From: DASTFY01 sp963769115
GTDB lineage: Bacteria; Actinomycetota; Acidimicrobiia; Acidimicrobiales; Ilumatobacteraceae
Reading direction: 5' to 3'
NCBI GenBank assembly: GCA_963769115.1
Contig: CAVYKN010000012.1
Coordinates: 1-64,000 of the forward strand
Length of the DNA: 64,000 nt
Position 1 is the first letter of the stretch. Every line of letters starts with the position of its first letter. The notes beneath the pieces were generated by a model that was not told where the DNA came from, did not search any database, and worked only from the letters and a program-made list of their open reading frames with translations. Both the position numbers and the translations under genes were made by a program. Of the stretch, positions 1 to 8,934 are shown one piece after another.

Positions 1-985
1 GCGCCTGGAGCGCCTCGATGAGCTTGGGCAGCACCTTGTGGACGTCTCCGACGATGCCCAGGTCGGCGATGCCGAAGATGGGCGCTTCCTTGTCCTTGTT
101 GATGGCGATGATGTTCTTGGCGCCCTTCATGCCCACCATGTGCTGCGTGGCGCCGGAGATCCCGGCCGCGATGTAGACGGTGGGCTTCACGACCTTGCCC
201 GTCTGGCCGACCTGGTAGCTGTAGGGCACCCAGCCGGCGTCGACGATGGCCCTCGACGCCCCGGGCGCGCCCTTGAGGAGCTTGGCCAGGTCCTCGATGA
301 GCTGGTAGTTGGCGGCTTCGCCCAACCCCCGCCCGCCGGACACGACGACCGCGGCTTCGTCCAGGCGCGGGCCGGTGGACTCCTCCACGTGGACCGCATC
401 GATGGTGGCCGCGCCGGCCGCGCCCAGGTCGGGGATGGTGACGTCGACCACCTCGGCCGGCCCGCCCCCTGACTCCTCTGCCGCGAACGACTTCGGGCGG
501 AACGAGGCCAGGTGGGGCCCTTCGGCGGTGAAGGTGGTGGTGACGAGCACGTTGCCGCCGAAGATGGGCGTGGTCACGCTCACGCTGTCCCCGTCGGCCC
601 CGTCCCTGTCGATGGTGATGTCGGTGTTGTTGGTGAGCACCGTGCGATCGAGCTTCACCGAGAGGCGGGCCATCACGTCGCGGCCCTCGTAGTTCTGGGG
701 GAACAGGATCAGCCCGGGCGTGTCCCCGCCCTCGATGACCTGGGCCATGGCGGCCGAGACCGCCGGGCCGGGCAGCTTCCCGCCCAGGTCGCCGGGCGCG
801 TAGACCTTGGCGGCGCCGTGCGCGCCGAGGGCGGCGGCCGCCGCGGCGGCGTCGGGGCCGCCGGCGTGGAACGCGGCGACGGTCGAGGCGCCGAGCGAAC
901 GCGCCTTGGTGAGCAGCTCGAGGGTGCCGGTGGTGGGCACCCCGTCGTTGGACTGGGCGAAGACCCAGACGGTGTCGATGGCCAT
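1..985 (-). CDS. etfA: Electron transfer flavoprotein alpha subunit (partial, 3' end outside window)
   Basis: EtfA binds FAD and, with EtfB, carries electrons from acyl-CoA dehydrogenases to the respiratory chain. Reading the minus strand from the ATG at 985 gives about 328 residues, beginning MAIDTVWVFAQ. The N-terminal adenine-nucleotide-hydrolase-like fold is followed by the conserved C-terminal FAD domain: VVVSGGRG, then VGQTGKVVKP, then YIAAGISGATQH and IIAINKD. The stop lies beyond base 1, so only the last residues are missing. An AAAGGA ribosome site precedes the start. It follows etfB with a 21-base gap, so the two form an operon read etfB then etfA. Family assignment is firm. Confidence 0.95.
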   Translation of the reverse strand, partial: MAIDTVWVFAQSNDGVPTTGTLELLTKARSLGASTVAAFHAGGPDAAAAAAALGAHGAAKVYAPGDLGGKLPGPAVSAAMAQVIEGGDTPGLILFPQNYEGRDVMARLSVKLDRTVLTNNTDITIDRDGADGDSVSVTTPIFGGNVLVTTTFTAEGPHLASFRPKSFAAEESGGGPAEVVDVTIPDLGAAGAATIDAVHVEESTGPRLDEAAVVVSGGRGLGEAANYQLIEDLAKLLKGAPGASRAIVDAGWVPYSYQVGQTGKVVKPTVYIAAGISGATQHMVGMKGAKNIIAINKDKEAPIFGIADLGIVGDVHKVLPKLIEALQA

Positions 986-1006
986 GGTTGCGATCGTCCT
1001 TTGCGC

Positions 1007-1784
1007 TCAGATGACCTTGAGGTTCTCGAGGAAGGCGACGACCTTGGCGTACCCCTCGCCGTCGTCCTCCACGATCTCGCCCGCCTGGCGGGCCTCGGCC
1101 TGGGCGACGTCCACGATCTTCTGGCCGGCGCCCGCCCAGCCCGCCGGCGTCACGCCGAGGTCGGCCGCCGTCACCGCGTCGACCGGCTTGGACTTGGCCG
1201 CCATGATCCCCTTGAAGCTCGGGTACCGGGGCTCGACCACGCCCGCGGTGACCGACACGACGGCCGGGAACGGGCAGGTGACCTCGTCGTAGCCCTCCTC
1301 GGTCTGGCGCTGGACCTTGAGCGTCCCGTCGGCGGCCTCGATGTGCTTGGCGAAGGTGACCGAGGGACGGCCGAGCAGCTCGGCCACCTGCTCGGGCACG
1401 GTGCCCGTGTAGCCGTCGGTCGACTCCGTGGCCGCGATGACGAGCTCCGGACCGTCGAGGCGCTCGATGGCCTTGGCCAGGACCTTGGCCGTGGTCAGCG
1501 CATCGGAACCCTGCAGCTCGGGGTCGGACACCAGGACGGCCTTGGCCGCTCCCATGGCCAGGGCCGTCCGCAGGCCGGACGTCTCCCCGTTGGGCGCCAT
1601 CGAGACCAGGCTGACCTCACCGCCGCCGGCGGCGTCGACGAGCTGCAGCGCCATCTCGACGCCGTAGCTGTCGGACTCGTCGAGGATCAGCTTCCCCTCC
1701 CGCTTGAGGGTGTTGGTTGCTGGATCGAGCGCGCCCGGCGCGGCCGGATCCGGGATCTGCTTGACGCAGACGACGAATGTTCAT
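1007..1784 (-). CDS. etfB: Electron transfer flavoprotein beta subunit (apparent frameshift at codon 3)
   Basis: EtfB is the AMP-binding partner of EtfA. Once corrected, the protein is about 258 residues, the family's usual length. It opens MNIVVCVKQIPDP and contains the AMP-site stretch ATESTDGYTGTVPEQVAELLG. The intact minus-strand frame runs to TGA at 1007 but has no usable start: going upstream it meets TGA just before the expected third codon. The only ATG with the right N-terminus (1784) is one base out of frame (ATG AAC ATT C GTC GTC), so a single extra base near 1776 breaks it. The length (778 bases, 3n+1) fits one insertion. A sequencing error is likelier than a real mutation because the rest is intact. 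Confidence 0.9.
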
Positions 1785-1871
1785 GGCGGGTCATTGTTAC
1801 CGACGGGTCACCACGCGGGCCAGACAGCAGAGGCGAGCCGGACAGGCCTCGGTGGTACCGTCGATCGCCTC

Positions 1872-2912
1872 GTGCGGCTGCTCCTCGTCGTCAACTCCTT
1901 CGCGTCCTCGGTCACGGCCCGCAACACCGTCGTGGTGCACCAGGTGCTGTCGCAGGGCCACGACGTGCAGATCGTGGAGACCAGCAGGCGGGGTCACGCC
2001 ACCCGCTTCGCCCAGGACGCGGCCAGCCGGGGCGTCGACGTGGTCGTCGCCTTCGGCGGGGACGGCACGCTGAACGAGATCGCGGCGGGCATCGCCGACA
2101 GCCGCACCGCGCTCGCCGTGCTGCCGGGCGGGTCCACCAACGTGTTCGCCCGCAGCATCGGCCTGCCCAACGACCCCATCGCCGCGGCCCGGCTCCTCGT
2201 CCCCGCGCTCAAGGAGGGCCACATCCGCCGGGTCGGCCTCGGCATGGTCAACGGCCGCTACTTCTGCTTCCACACGGGCGTGGGCTTCGACGCCGCGGTC
2301 GTGCGGGAGGTGGAGAAGCGGGCCTCCGTCAAGCGGTGGATGGGCCATCCGCTCTTCATCTACGCCGCGTTGCGGACCTGGTTCTCCCGCTACGACCGCC
2401 GCCATCCCCACTTCAGCGTCGAAGCCCCCGGCCGGGCACCGGCGTTGACCGACGGCTACTTCACGGTCGTGCTCAACGCCAGCCCGTACACCTACCTCGG
2501 CAACCGTCCACTCGACCTGTCGCCGTACGCCACGCTCGACCGCGGCCTGGTGGCGATCACGTTCCGCAGCCTCCGGGCCCTGCCGTTCCTGGGCGCGCTG
2601 GCCAGAACGCTGCGGGGGCGGCCCATCGAGGCCAACGACACCGTCGACGAGCACCACGACCTGGCCGAGCTCTGCATCGAGTCGGCCCGGCCCTTCCCGT
2701 ACCAGGTCGACGGCGACTACCTGGGCGAGACCCGGCGGCTGCGCTTCCAGCACCGCCCGGAGGTCATGGATCTGGTGTTCCCGCTCACTGGTGCACCATC
2801 TGATCGTGGGAGCGGTCATGGTCGTCGAGCCCGGTGCACCAGTGAGCTGTCCGCCGCTCTGCGGCGGACACGCACCGTGACATGGAGCTCGCTTCGCTCG
2901 CTCAGTCCCTGA
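1872..2912 (+). CDS. Diacylglycerol/lipid kinase family protein (DAGK catalytic domain)
   Basis: A soluble lipid kinase of the DgkB/YegS family, expected to phosphorylate diacylglycerol or a related lipid with ATP. From GTG 1872 it is about 346 residues. The catalytic-domain signature GGDGTLNEIA lies near residues 62-71, followed by PGGSTNVFARSIG, which is typical of the nucleotide-binding half. The C-terminal beta-sandwich contains QVDGDYLGET. GTG 1872 was chosen because the conserved first strand RLLLVVNSFA starts immediately there; the frame is open further upstream but without similarity to the family. The last 40 or so residues are low-complexity and run through a strong inverted repeat, so the functional domain probably ends near base 2785. 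The gene converges on the phosphodiesterase and overlaps its 3' end by 11 bases. Confidence 0.85.
   Translation: MRLLLVVNSFASSVTARNTVVVHQVLSQGHDVQIVETSRRGHATRFAQDAASRGVDVVVAFGGDGTLNEIAAGIADSRTALAVLPGGSTNVFARSIGLPNDPIAAARLLVPALKEGHIRRVGLGMVNGRYFCFHTGVGFDAAVVREVEKRASVKRWMGHPLFIYAALRTWFSRYDRRHPHFSVEAPGRAPALTDGYFTVVLNASPYTYLGNRPLDLSPYATLDRGLVAITFRSLRALPFLGALARTLRGRPIEANDTVDEHHDLAELCIESARPFPYQVDGDYLGETRRLRFQHRPEVMDLVFPLTGAPSDRGSGHGRRARCTSELSAALRRTRTVTWSSLRSLSP
2783..2870. terminator. Two adjacent inverted repeats between convergent genes (likely bidirectional terminator)
   Basis: A perfect 15-base inverted repeat (GCTCACTGGTGCACC at 2783-2797, its complement at 2833-2847, loop 35) is directly followed by a second perfect stem of 9 bases (TGTCCGCCG at 2848-2856, CGGCGGACA at 2862-2870, loop 5). 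They sit where the lipid kinase and the glycerophosphodiesterase meet tail to tail. There is no T-tract, so the terminator role is inference from position and folding. Confidence 0.55.
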
Positions 2913-3609
2913 GGACGGCGACGGCGACGTCGGGCACGTTGGTGCAGATGCCGTCGATCCCCCACGCCGCCAGGCGGCCCATGGCGTCGGGTTCGTCGCA
3001 CGTCCAGACGTTGACGGCCAGGCCGGCCCGGTGGCAGCGCTCGATCAGTGGCTGGTCGACGGCCTGCCACCACGGGTGCAGCGCCTGGTGGCCGCCGGCC
3101 ACCAGCACGTCGACCACCTCGGCCGGGGGCGCGGTGACGAGCCACGCGGTGGCGATCGGTGGATCGGCCACGGCCCGCAGGCGGTCGAGGCTCGGCCGGT
3201 CGAACGACGAGACGAGGATCCGGTCGGTCTCGCCCCGAGCGCGGACGAGGGCGGCGACCTCGTCGGACACCGTCCGGTCGGCATCGAACCCGGGCTCGGC
3301 GGGATCGTTCTTGATCTCGATGTTGACCGCCATGCCGGCACAGGCGTCGAGGGCGTCATCGAGCGTGGGCACGTGGTCCGGCAGGTCGGCCTCGGCGACG
3401 GAGCAGACCGCGCGGCCGTCCCCGAGGTGGGCGTCGTGGTGCACGACCAACCCGCCGTCGGCGCTCCGGCGCACGTCCAGCTCGACCATGTCCGCGCCCA
3501 GCTCCGCGGCCCGCCGGAAGGCCGCCACCGTGTTCTCCCGCTCGGCCCGCGAGGCCCCCCGGTGGGCGATGACGGATGTCACACCGTGCGACGGCCGCGT
3601 GTCCAACAT
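2902..3609 (-). CDS. glpQ: Glycerophosphodiester phosphodiesterase
   Basis: Hydrolyses glycerophosphodiesters to glycerol-3-phosphate and an alcohol (GDPD family, TIM barrel). The 235-residue protein carries the hallmark AHRGAS near residue 15, ENTVAAF, and MVELDVRRSADG with the metal-binding Glu and Asp, then VVHHDAHL. NIEIKN in the middle and the C-terminal VNVWTCDEPDAM and IDGICTNVP are also typical. The size matches the short cytosolic bacterial type; there is no signal peptide. A strong GGGGAGGT ribosome site lies 7 bases before the ATG at 3609. The convergent lipid kinase suggests a phospholipid turnover theme, but the genes are not co-transcribed. Confidence 0.9.
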   Translation of the reverse strand: MLDTRPSHGVTSVIAHRGASRAERENTVAAFRRAAELGADMVELDVRRSADGGLVVHHDAHLGDGRAVCSVAEADLPDHVPTLDDALDACAGMAVNIEIKNDPAEPGFDADRTVSDEVAALVRARGETDRILVSSFDRPSLDRLRAVADPPIATAWLVTAPPAEVVDVLVAGGHQALHPWWQAVDQPLIERCHRAGLAVNVWTCDEPDAMGRLAAWGIDGICTNVPDVAVAVLRD

Positions 3610-3790
3610 CTTTCCGACCTCCCCTTGTCAAGTCTGGTCCGTTGACCTACGTTGTGCCGGTCCCTGACGAGTGCAACTAATTCGTCGGGACGTGCCATGT
3701 GAACAGTCTCACAAGGCGTTCAGCTTTCCGAGCTGGCCCTGGTGACGCCCATCGGACGCCGTGGAAACGGCCCACTGAAGACGGTGAACG

Positions 3791-4087
3791 ATGTCCTTGC
3801 CCGCAAGCGTGATCGCCCTGGCCAACGCCGAGTACGGATGGCGCGCGGAGGCGCTGTGCCGTGACACCGATCCTGAGCTGTTCTTCCCCATCGGCACCAC
3901 CGGGGCCGCGCTGGTCCAGATCGAGCACGCCCGGGCCGTGTGCCGGCAGTGCCCGGCCCAGGCCGACTGCCTCGACTTCGCACTGAGCACCAACCAGGAC
4001 TCCGGCATCTGGGGCGGCACCTCCGAGGAGGAGCGCCGGGTCCTGCGCCGCGAGTACGTCGCCCGGCAGAAGGCCGTCGCCGTCTGA
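3791..4087 (+). CDS. whiB: WhiB-family iron-sulfur transcription factor (WhiB1-like by context)
   Basis: Small actinobacterial redox and nitric-oxide-responsive regulator that holds a [4Fe-4S] cluster and works with the sigma-A region 4. The 98-residue product has the four cluster cysteines C23, C51, C54 and C60 (C-X2-C-X5-C spacing in the C-terminal triad), the beta-turn GIWGGTS (residues 72-78), and a basic tail EERRVLRRE that contacts DNA. Divergent from the phosphodiesterase across a 181-base gap that should carry its promoter; no convincing -35/-10 pair was picked out. In mycobacteria whiB1 lies beside pdtaS, as here with one gene between them, which supports a WhiB1-type assignment by inference. 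Confidence 0.93.
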   Translation: MSLPASVIALANAEYGWRAEALCRDTDPELFFPIGTTGAALVQIEHARAVCRQCPAQADCLDFALSTNQDSGIWGGTSEEERRVLRREYVARQKAVAV

Positions 4088-4177
4088 GGCGACTACGGTC
4101 GTGACGACCGGCTGACGGCCGGCGACGACGGGCACAGACACCGGACTCGATGCGCGGGCGAGTTGGGAGACAAGGCG

Positions 4178-4957
4178 ATGATCACCACAGGCAGGCGGCG
4201 TGCCGTCGCGGCCGTGTCGGGGTTGTTCCTGCTGGTGGCGGCGGCCTGCGGCCCACCCCCGGCGAGCCCGGCCCCGCCGGCGACCGGCGAGTCCCGCACG
4301 CTCCCCCCGGGCAGCGCGCTCCCGAGCGACGCCACCTGCCGGGCCCGCGTGCGCGCCGCCGCCGAGAAGCGGGCGGTCAACAGCCGGTTCAACCAGACGC
4401 CGGGACGGGCGACCGCGCCCGATCCGGACCTGGCCTTCGCCCACCGGGCCACCGGTTCCTTCACCGGGACCACCGACGAGATCATCCAGTGGACGGCCTG
4501 CAAGTGGGGCATCGCCACCGACATCGTGCGGGCCCAGGTGGCGATGGAGTCGTGGTGGCACCAGGACGCCGCCGGCGACTTCACCACCAACCCCGGCATC
4601 TGCGCGCCGGGCCACCCGATCGGCGCCGACGGCCGGCCCGGACTGTGCCCCGAGTCGATCGGGCTGATGCAGGTCCGCACGCAGTACTTCCGCGCCTACA
4701 TCGACACCGCCGTGGCGTCGTCGGCCTACAACATGGACATCGCGTACGCGGTGTGGCGCTCGTGCTTCGAGGGCAGGGAGACCTGGCTCAACACCGTGGA
4801 GCGGGGCCGGCAGTACGCGGCGGGAGACGCCTGGGGCTGCATCGGGCGCTGGTTCTCCGGCCGCTGGTACACCGCGGCCGCGAACGACTACATCGCCCGC
4901 GTGCAGGACTACCTCGCCCGCCGGGTCTGGACCACGTCCGACTTCGCCAACGGCTGA
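4178..4957 (+). CDS. Lysozyme-like (transglycosylase SLT fold) lipoprotein
   Basis: Secreted lipoprotein of about 259 residues. The signal sequence after the basic GRRR start ends in a lipobox (LLVAAAC, Cys near residue 24) followed by a Pro/Ala-rich linker. The mature part resembles a lytic transglycosylase-like fold: a candidate catalytic Glu in QVAMESWWH and the downstream ESIGLMQVRTQ, like the GLMQI motif of SLT enzymes, then YNMDIAYAV. Several Cys residues suggest disulfides outside the cell. ATG 4178 is preferred over the in-frame TTG 4163 because GGGAGA lies 8 bases before it. The role is probably peptidoglycan trimming; the substrate is not provable from sequence. Confidence 0.75.
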   Translation: MITTGRRRAVAAVSGLFLLVAAACGPPPASPAPPATGESRTLPPGSALPSDATCRARVRAAAEKRAVNSRFNQTPGRATAPDPDLAFAHRATGSFTGTTDEIIQWTACKWGIATDIVRAQVAMESWWHQDAAGDFTTNPGICAPGHPIGADGRPGLCPESIGLMQVRTQYFRAYIDTAVASSAYNMDIAYAVWRSCFEGRETWLNTVERGRQYAAGDAWGCIGRWFSGRWYTAAANDYIARVQDYLARRVWTTSDFANG

Positions 4958-4965
4958 GCGTCCGG

Positions 4966-6459
4966 TCAGACGTCGAGGTGCATGGGCACCTCGACGACGA
5001 CCGTGGTCCCCGTGCCCTGGTCAGGTGCCTCGAGCGACGCCCGCAGGTGGTCGGCCGGGGTCCCGGCGCGGATCGAGATGTGACCGGCCAGCTCGGTCGT
5101 CACGAGCGTGCGCACGATGGTGAGGCCGAGGCTCGACGTCTGATCGATGGAGAAGTCCTCGGGGACGCCGATGCCGTCATCCACCACCTTCACCGCCAGC
5201 TTGTGGTCGTCGTGCTCCAGGATGACCACCACGTTGCCCGGCCGGTTGCGGTTGACGAAGGCGTGGGCGACCGCGTTCTGCAGCAGCTCCGTCAGCACGA
5301 CGGCCAGCGGCGTGGCCATGCCCGACGGCAGCTTGCCCCCGTCGCCTTCCACCCGGAAGCGCACGGGCCGCTCCGGCGACTGCAGCGAGTCCTCGGCCAG
5401 CCGCAGCAGCGGCCGGACGATCTCCACGAACGCCACGTCGTCGCTGGCCTCCCTCGACAGGGTCTCGTGGACGATGGCGATCGTCCTGATGCGCCGGACC
5501 GCCTCGGCCAGGACCGCCTTCGCGCTGTCCGAGGGTGTGCGGCGGGCCTGCAGGCGCAACAGTGACGAGATCGTCTGGAGGTTGTTCTTCACCCGGTGGT
5601 GGATCTCGCGGATGGTGGCGTCCTTCGACAGGAGCAGCCGGTCCCGCTGCCGCAGCTCGCTCACGTCCCGCAGCAGCAGCACCCCGCCGGTGATGGCACC
5701 ACCGGCCATGATCGGGATGCAGCGGGTGAGCAACGTGACCTCGGTGGTCTGGTCGACCTCTTCGATCACCGGCTCCCCGCGCTCGAAGGCCTGCCGCACG
5801 GAGGCGTCGTTGAAGCCCAGCTCGGCCAGGCGCTGCCCGACGGCGTTGGCGTTGATGCCGACCCGGTGCAGCGCGGACACGGCGTTCGGCGACGAGTACT
5901 GCACGCGCGCGCCGGCGTCGAGCAGCATCACCCCGTCCCCCACGCGCGGCGCCACCGGCGCGCTGCTGCGCCGGGCTTCGAACGGGAAGCTGCCCTCGGC
6001 GATCATCGCCGCGAACCGGTGGAAGATGGAGAGGTAGGTGCGCTCCAGCTCGCCCGGCTGGCGCCCGGTGCGGGGCGACCACTCCTTCGTGAGCACGGCG
6101 ATGACCCGGCCCTGCCGGCGGACGGGGACGGCGAGGAGACGGGTCGTGTCCGGCATGCCCTCGACGACGATCTCGCCCTCGACCATCTCGCCCGACCCGT
6201 GCGCCTTCGAGAGCAGGGTCGCCTCGGACTCGTTGGCCCACGAGCCCACCCAGTCCGAGAGGTAGAGCGTCTGCCCGGTGACGGGCCGCACGTGGCCCAG
6301 CACCAGCCACCGCCCGTCCCTGGCCAGGGTGTAGAGCAGGACATCGGCGAAGCAGAAGTCGGCCAGCATCCCCCAGTCGGCGATCAGGCGCAGCAGGTGG
6401 ACCGTGTCCGCGCGGTCGAGCTCCGTGTGCTGCCGGGCGAGATCGGACAGGGTGGCCAC
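4966..6459 (-). CDS. pdtaS: Sensor histidine kinase of the PdtaS type (GAF-like, PAS, HisKA_2, HATPase)
   Basis: Cytosolic sensor kinase of 497 residues. In mycobacteria PdtaS phosphorylates PdtaR, an ANTAR RNA-binding response regulator. Residues 1-160 form the GAF-like N-terminal domain and about 170-275 a PAS domain. The HisKA_2 box REIHHRVKNNLQ follows, with the phospho-acceptor H288, then an HATPase domain with ELLQNAVAHAF and DDGIGVP. There are no membrane segments. The match extends over the full length and domain order of the family. It follows the second arsA gene by 28 bases on the same strand and is the last gene of that run. No pdtaR lies in the window. Confidence 0.92.
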   Translation of the reverse strand: MATLSDLARQHTELDRADTVHLLRLIADWGMLADFCFADVLLYTLARDGRWLVLGHVRPVTGQTLYLSDWVGSWANESEATLLSKAHGSGEMVEGEIVVEGMPDTTRLLAVPVRRQGRVIAVLTKEWSPRTGRQPGELERTYLSIFHRFAAMIAEGSFPFEARRSSAPVAPRVGDGVMLLDAGARVQYSSPNAVSALHRVGINANAVGQRLAELGFNDASVRQAFERGEPVIEEVDQTTEVTLLTRCIPIMAGGAITGGVLLLRDVSELRQRDRLLLSKDATIREIHHRVKNNLQTISSLLRLQARRTPSDSAKAVLAEAVRRIRTIAIVHETLSREASDDVAFVEIVRPLLRLAEDSLQSPERPVRFRVEGDGGKLPSGMATPLAVVLTELLQNAVAHAFVNRNRPGNVVVILEHDDHKLAVKVVDDGIGVPEDFSIDQTSSLGLTIVRTLVTTELAGHISIRAGTPADHLRASLEAPDQGTGTTVVVEVPMHLDV

Positions 6460-6487
6460 GGGCGAAGAGTCTGCCGACGGTCCGCGG

Positions 6488-7643
6488 TCAGCGCCAGCAG
6501 CACCGGCCCAGACGGACCAGACCGGCGAGATCGTTGACCGGCTCGTCGAGCACGGGAACGGTCACGAGGACGTCGGCACCAGCGGCCAGCTCGGCGCGCT
6601 GCTCGGCCTCCCGCGCCGCCACGACGGCGTAGTTGGCGAAGCTCTCGCCCACCTCGGCCAGCACCCGGCGGATGCGGGCCTTCGGCGCGCCGACCTCGTG
6701 GCGCACCGCGGTGGCCAGCGGGCCCGGCGCGTCACAGAACCGGCCCGCCACCGCGCTCGGGGCCGGCGTCGAGCAGCCACTCCGGCACCGCCTTGTTGAC
6801 GATCACCGCGCCCAGCGGCAGACCACGACGGCGGAGCTCCTCGACGAAGAAGGCCGCCTCCTGGGCGGGCGCGGTCTCGAGGGTCGTCACGACGCAGAAC
6901 GCGGTCCGGGCATCGGCCATGAGCGCGCTCACGCTGCGGGCGCGATCGACGAAGCCCTTCTCCATCGACTGCATCAACGTGAAGAACTCGGCGATGTCCT
7001 GGAGGAAGCGGGCCCCGAGCACGCGATCGGCGATGGTGAGGAAAGGACGCGACGCCGCGCCGACCACGCGGTTGCGCATCGGCGCCGTCAGCCAGCGCAG
7101 GAGCCGTCCGCCGAAGAACTCCTCCATCCGCTCGGGGGCGTCGAGGAAGTCGAGCGCGTTGCGGGAGGGCGGGGTGTCGACGACGATCAGGTCGTAGCGG
7201 CCGGACGTGTGCAGCTCGTGCAGTCGCTCCATGGCGATGTAGTCGTGGCTCTGGACGAAGCGGGCGGTGATGTTGTCGTAGAGCGGGTTGGCGAGGATGG
7301 CGTCGCGGGTCCGGTCATCGGGGGCGTGCTGCCTGATGAGGTCGTCCCAGGACGCTTTGGTGTCGAGCATCGCCGCCCACAGCTCGCCGCGGGGCTTCAA
7401 CCCGGCGGCGGCGAAGACCTCCGGGCCCACCCGGTGCTCCTCGTTCCCGATGCCCTCGAGCCCCAGCGCGTCGGCCAGCCGCCGGGCCGGATCGATCGTG
7501 AGCACGAGCACCCGCCCGCCCAGGTGCAGGGCGGCCATCGTGGCCAGCGCGGCCGCCGTCGTGGTCTTCCCGACGCCGCCCGCCCCGCACGTGACCACGA
7601 CCTCCTTGGCCGACAGCAGCTGCTCCAGCGTGGTCGTCGCCAT
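6488..7643 (-). CDS. ArsA/GET3-family ATPase, second copy (apparent frameshift near 6752)
   Basis: ATPase of the anion-pump/GET3 family; actinobacteria commonly encode two adjacent paralogues whose exact cargo is unsettled. The protein starts MATTTLEQLL with a deviant Walker A GAGGVGKTT at residues 20-28, then VLTIDPARRLADALG and VVDTPPSRNALDFLD. The frame from 7643 ends at a premature TGA near 6731, while the frame from about 6751 (VAGRFCDAPGPL onward) completes the domain to 6488. One extra base near 6752 reconciles them (total length 3n+1), giving about 384 residues. The start ATG overlaps the stop of the first copy (TGATG), so translation is coupled. A sequencing error is the likely cause of the break. 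Confidence 0.85.
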
Positions 7644-8629
7644 CAGCTCAGCTCCTCGGCGAGCGCCTCGGCGACCTGCATCACCGCCCGCTTGCCATGG
7701 CTGCGGGCGAAGAGCTCGGGCACGAGGATGATGCCGAGGCCGGGCCGGAGCCGTTCCTGCAGCATGGCGAGGTTCCCCGCCCGCTCGCGCCGGAGGGCCA
7801 CCGCCAGCGCCGCCGCGTCCAGGACCTGCGTGACGTCGTCCACCGGGGCACCGGCCGCCGTGGCCATGGCACCGACGGCCGCCGGGGTGCGCAGGGCGGC
7901 GAACAGCTCCTCGTCGTCACGGGTGAACAGCTCCGGCAGCACGCGGTTGACCACCACCACGGCCAGCGCGACCGGGACGGTCGCCCCGAGGGCGTCGATG
8001 AGCTCCAGCGTCTCCACGACGGGAAGCTCCTCGGCGGTCGTCACGACCACCACCCCGGTCTGGGCGGGGTCGGCGAGGATGTCGGTCATCCAGCGGGTCT
8101 GGTCACGCACCAGCCCCACCTGCACGAGGTCGTTGATCGTCCACGGCGCCGAGAGCTGCCCCGCGATGTGGCCGGAGGCCGCGGCATCCACGACGACGAG
8201 GTCGTAGTGCTCCTCCCGCACCTCGTAGCAGACCTTGCCGACCGTGAGGATCTCCTTGACGCCCGGCGCGGCGTCGGCGACGAAGTCGAAGGTGCGGGCC
8301 AGCGGCCCGATCCGGGCCACGAGCGGCAGGCGCACGTAGAGGCGGAGGTACTCGCGCAGGGAGTCCTCGGTGTCCATGGCCATGGCGTCGATGCCCGGGT
8401 GCACGGGCCGCGGTTGGAAGCGCAGTGGACCGGCCTCGAACGCCGCCGCCAGCGTCCCCTTGGCGTCCACCTCGCAGGCCAGGACCCGCTTGCCCGCCGC
8501 GGCCGCGTGGATGGCGAGCGCGGCGGCGATCGTCGTCTTGCCGACGCCACCCTTGCCGGTGACGAAGAGGAGACGGTCAATCAGGCGGGGGTCGATGAGT
8601 GGACGGCCGCCGCCGACCGGTTCGGTCAA
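7643..8629 (-). CDS. ArsA/GET3-family ATPase, first copy
   Basis: Paralogue of the downstream ATPase, 328 residues. Deviant Walker A GKGGVGKTT lies near residues 25-33, followed by VLACEVDAKGTLAAAF. The switch region is VVVDAAASGHIAGQL rather than the DTPP of the partner, so the two copies differ in a way that suggests a heteromeric pair with one specialised site. Start TTG 8629 overlaps the DUF3107 stop codon (TTGA), and no better ATG or GTG exists before the Walker motif. The gene lies in a tight run DUF3107, arsA, arsA, pdtaS. Mycobacteria keep a similar ATPase pair next to a whiB gene; here whiB is about 4 kb away. Confidence 0.88.
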   Translation of the reverse strand: MTEPVGGGRPLIDPRLIDRLLFVTGKGGVGKTTIAAALAIHAAAAGKRVLACEVDAKGTLAAAFEAGPLRFQPRPVHPGIDAMAMDTEDSLREYLRLYVRLPLVARIGPLARTFDFVADAAPGVKEILTVGKVCYEVREEHYDLVVVDAAASGHIAGQLSAPWTINDLVQVGLVRDQTRWMTDILADPAQTGVVVVTTAEELPVVETLELIDALGATVPVALAVVVVNRVLPELFTRDDEELFAALRTPAAVGAMATAAGAPVDDVTQVLDAAALAVALRRERAGNLAMLQERLRPGLGIILVPELFARSHGKRAVMQVAEALAEELS

Positions 8630-8859
8630 CCGCCGAAGCCGATGTGCCGGTCGCCGTCGGCCAGGCCGACCTCTATGTAGGCGATCTTCTCCGCCGGGAC
8701 GAGGATGTCCCGGCCCCGCCGGTCGGTCAGGGCCAGCGTGTCGACGGCACCGCCCAGCGCGGCGTCGATGGAGCTCCGGAGCGTGTCGCGGTCCGTGTCG
8801 TCGGCGAGCTCGATGAGCAACTCGCGAGCGACCTGGGTGATGCCGATGCGGACGTCCAC
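8626..8859 (-). CDS. DUF3107 family protein
   Basis: Short actinobacterial protein of 77 residues matching the DUF3107 pattern: MDVRIGITQVARELLIEL at the start, then TLALTDRRGRDILVPAEKIAYIEVG in two pieces, ending HIGFGG. No catalytic motif is visible and its role is not established. Start GTG 8859 has GGAG about 10 bases upstream. Its stop overlaps the TTG start of the first ArsA-type ATPase, so it is probably co-translated and may belong functionally to that pair. Confidence 0.85.
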   Translation of the reverse strand: MDVRIGITQVARELLIELADDTDRDTLRSSIDAALGGAVDTLALTDRRGRDILVPAEKIAYIEVGLADGDRHIGFGG

Positions 8860-8934
8860 GGGATGACTCCAGTTCCGTTGGGCGATGGGGAAGGGCGGAT
8901 GCGGCGAGCGGTCAGCCTACTGAGGGCCGGTCCG

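Noticed and set aside
512..2803. A 763-codon plus-strand open frame across etf genes and the lipid kinase
   Set aside because: It is the out-of-frame shadow of etfA/etfB (minus) and of the kinase; composition is Arg/Gly/Pro/Ala-rich with no domain, typical of high-GC antisense frames.
3610..3790. Minus-strand TTGACA (in CTTGTCAAG) as -35 of the phosphodiesterase promoter
   Set aside because: It lies too close to the start codon for a -10 box and transcription start to fit before the ribosome site.
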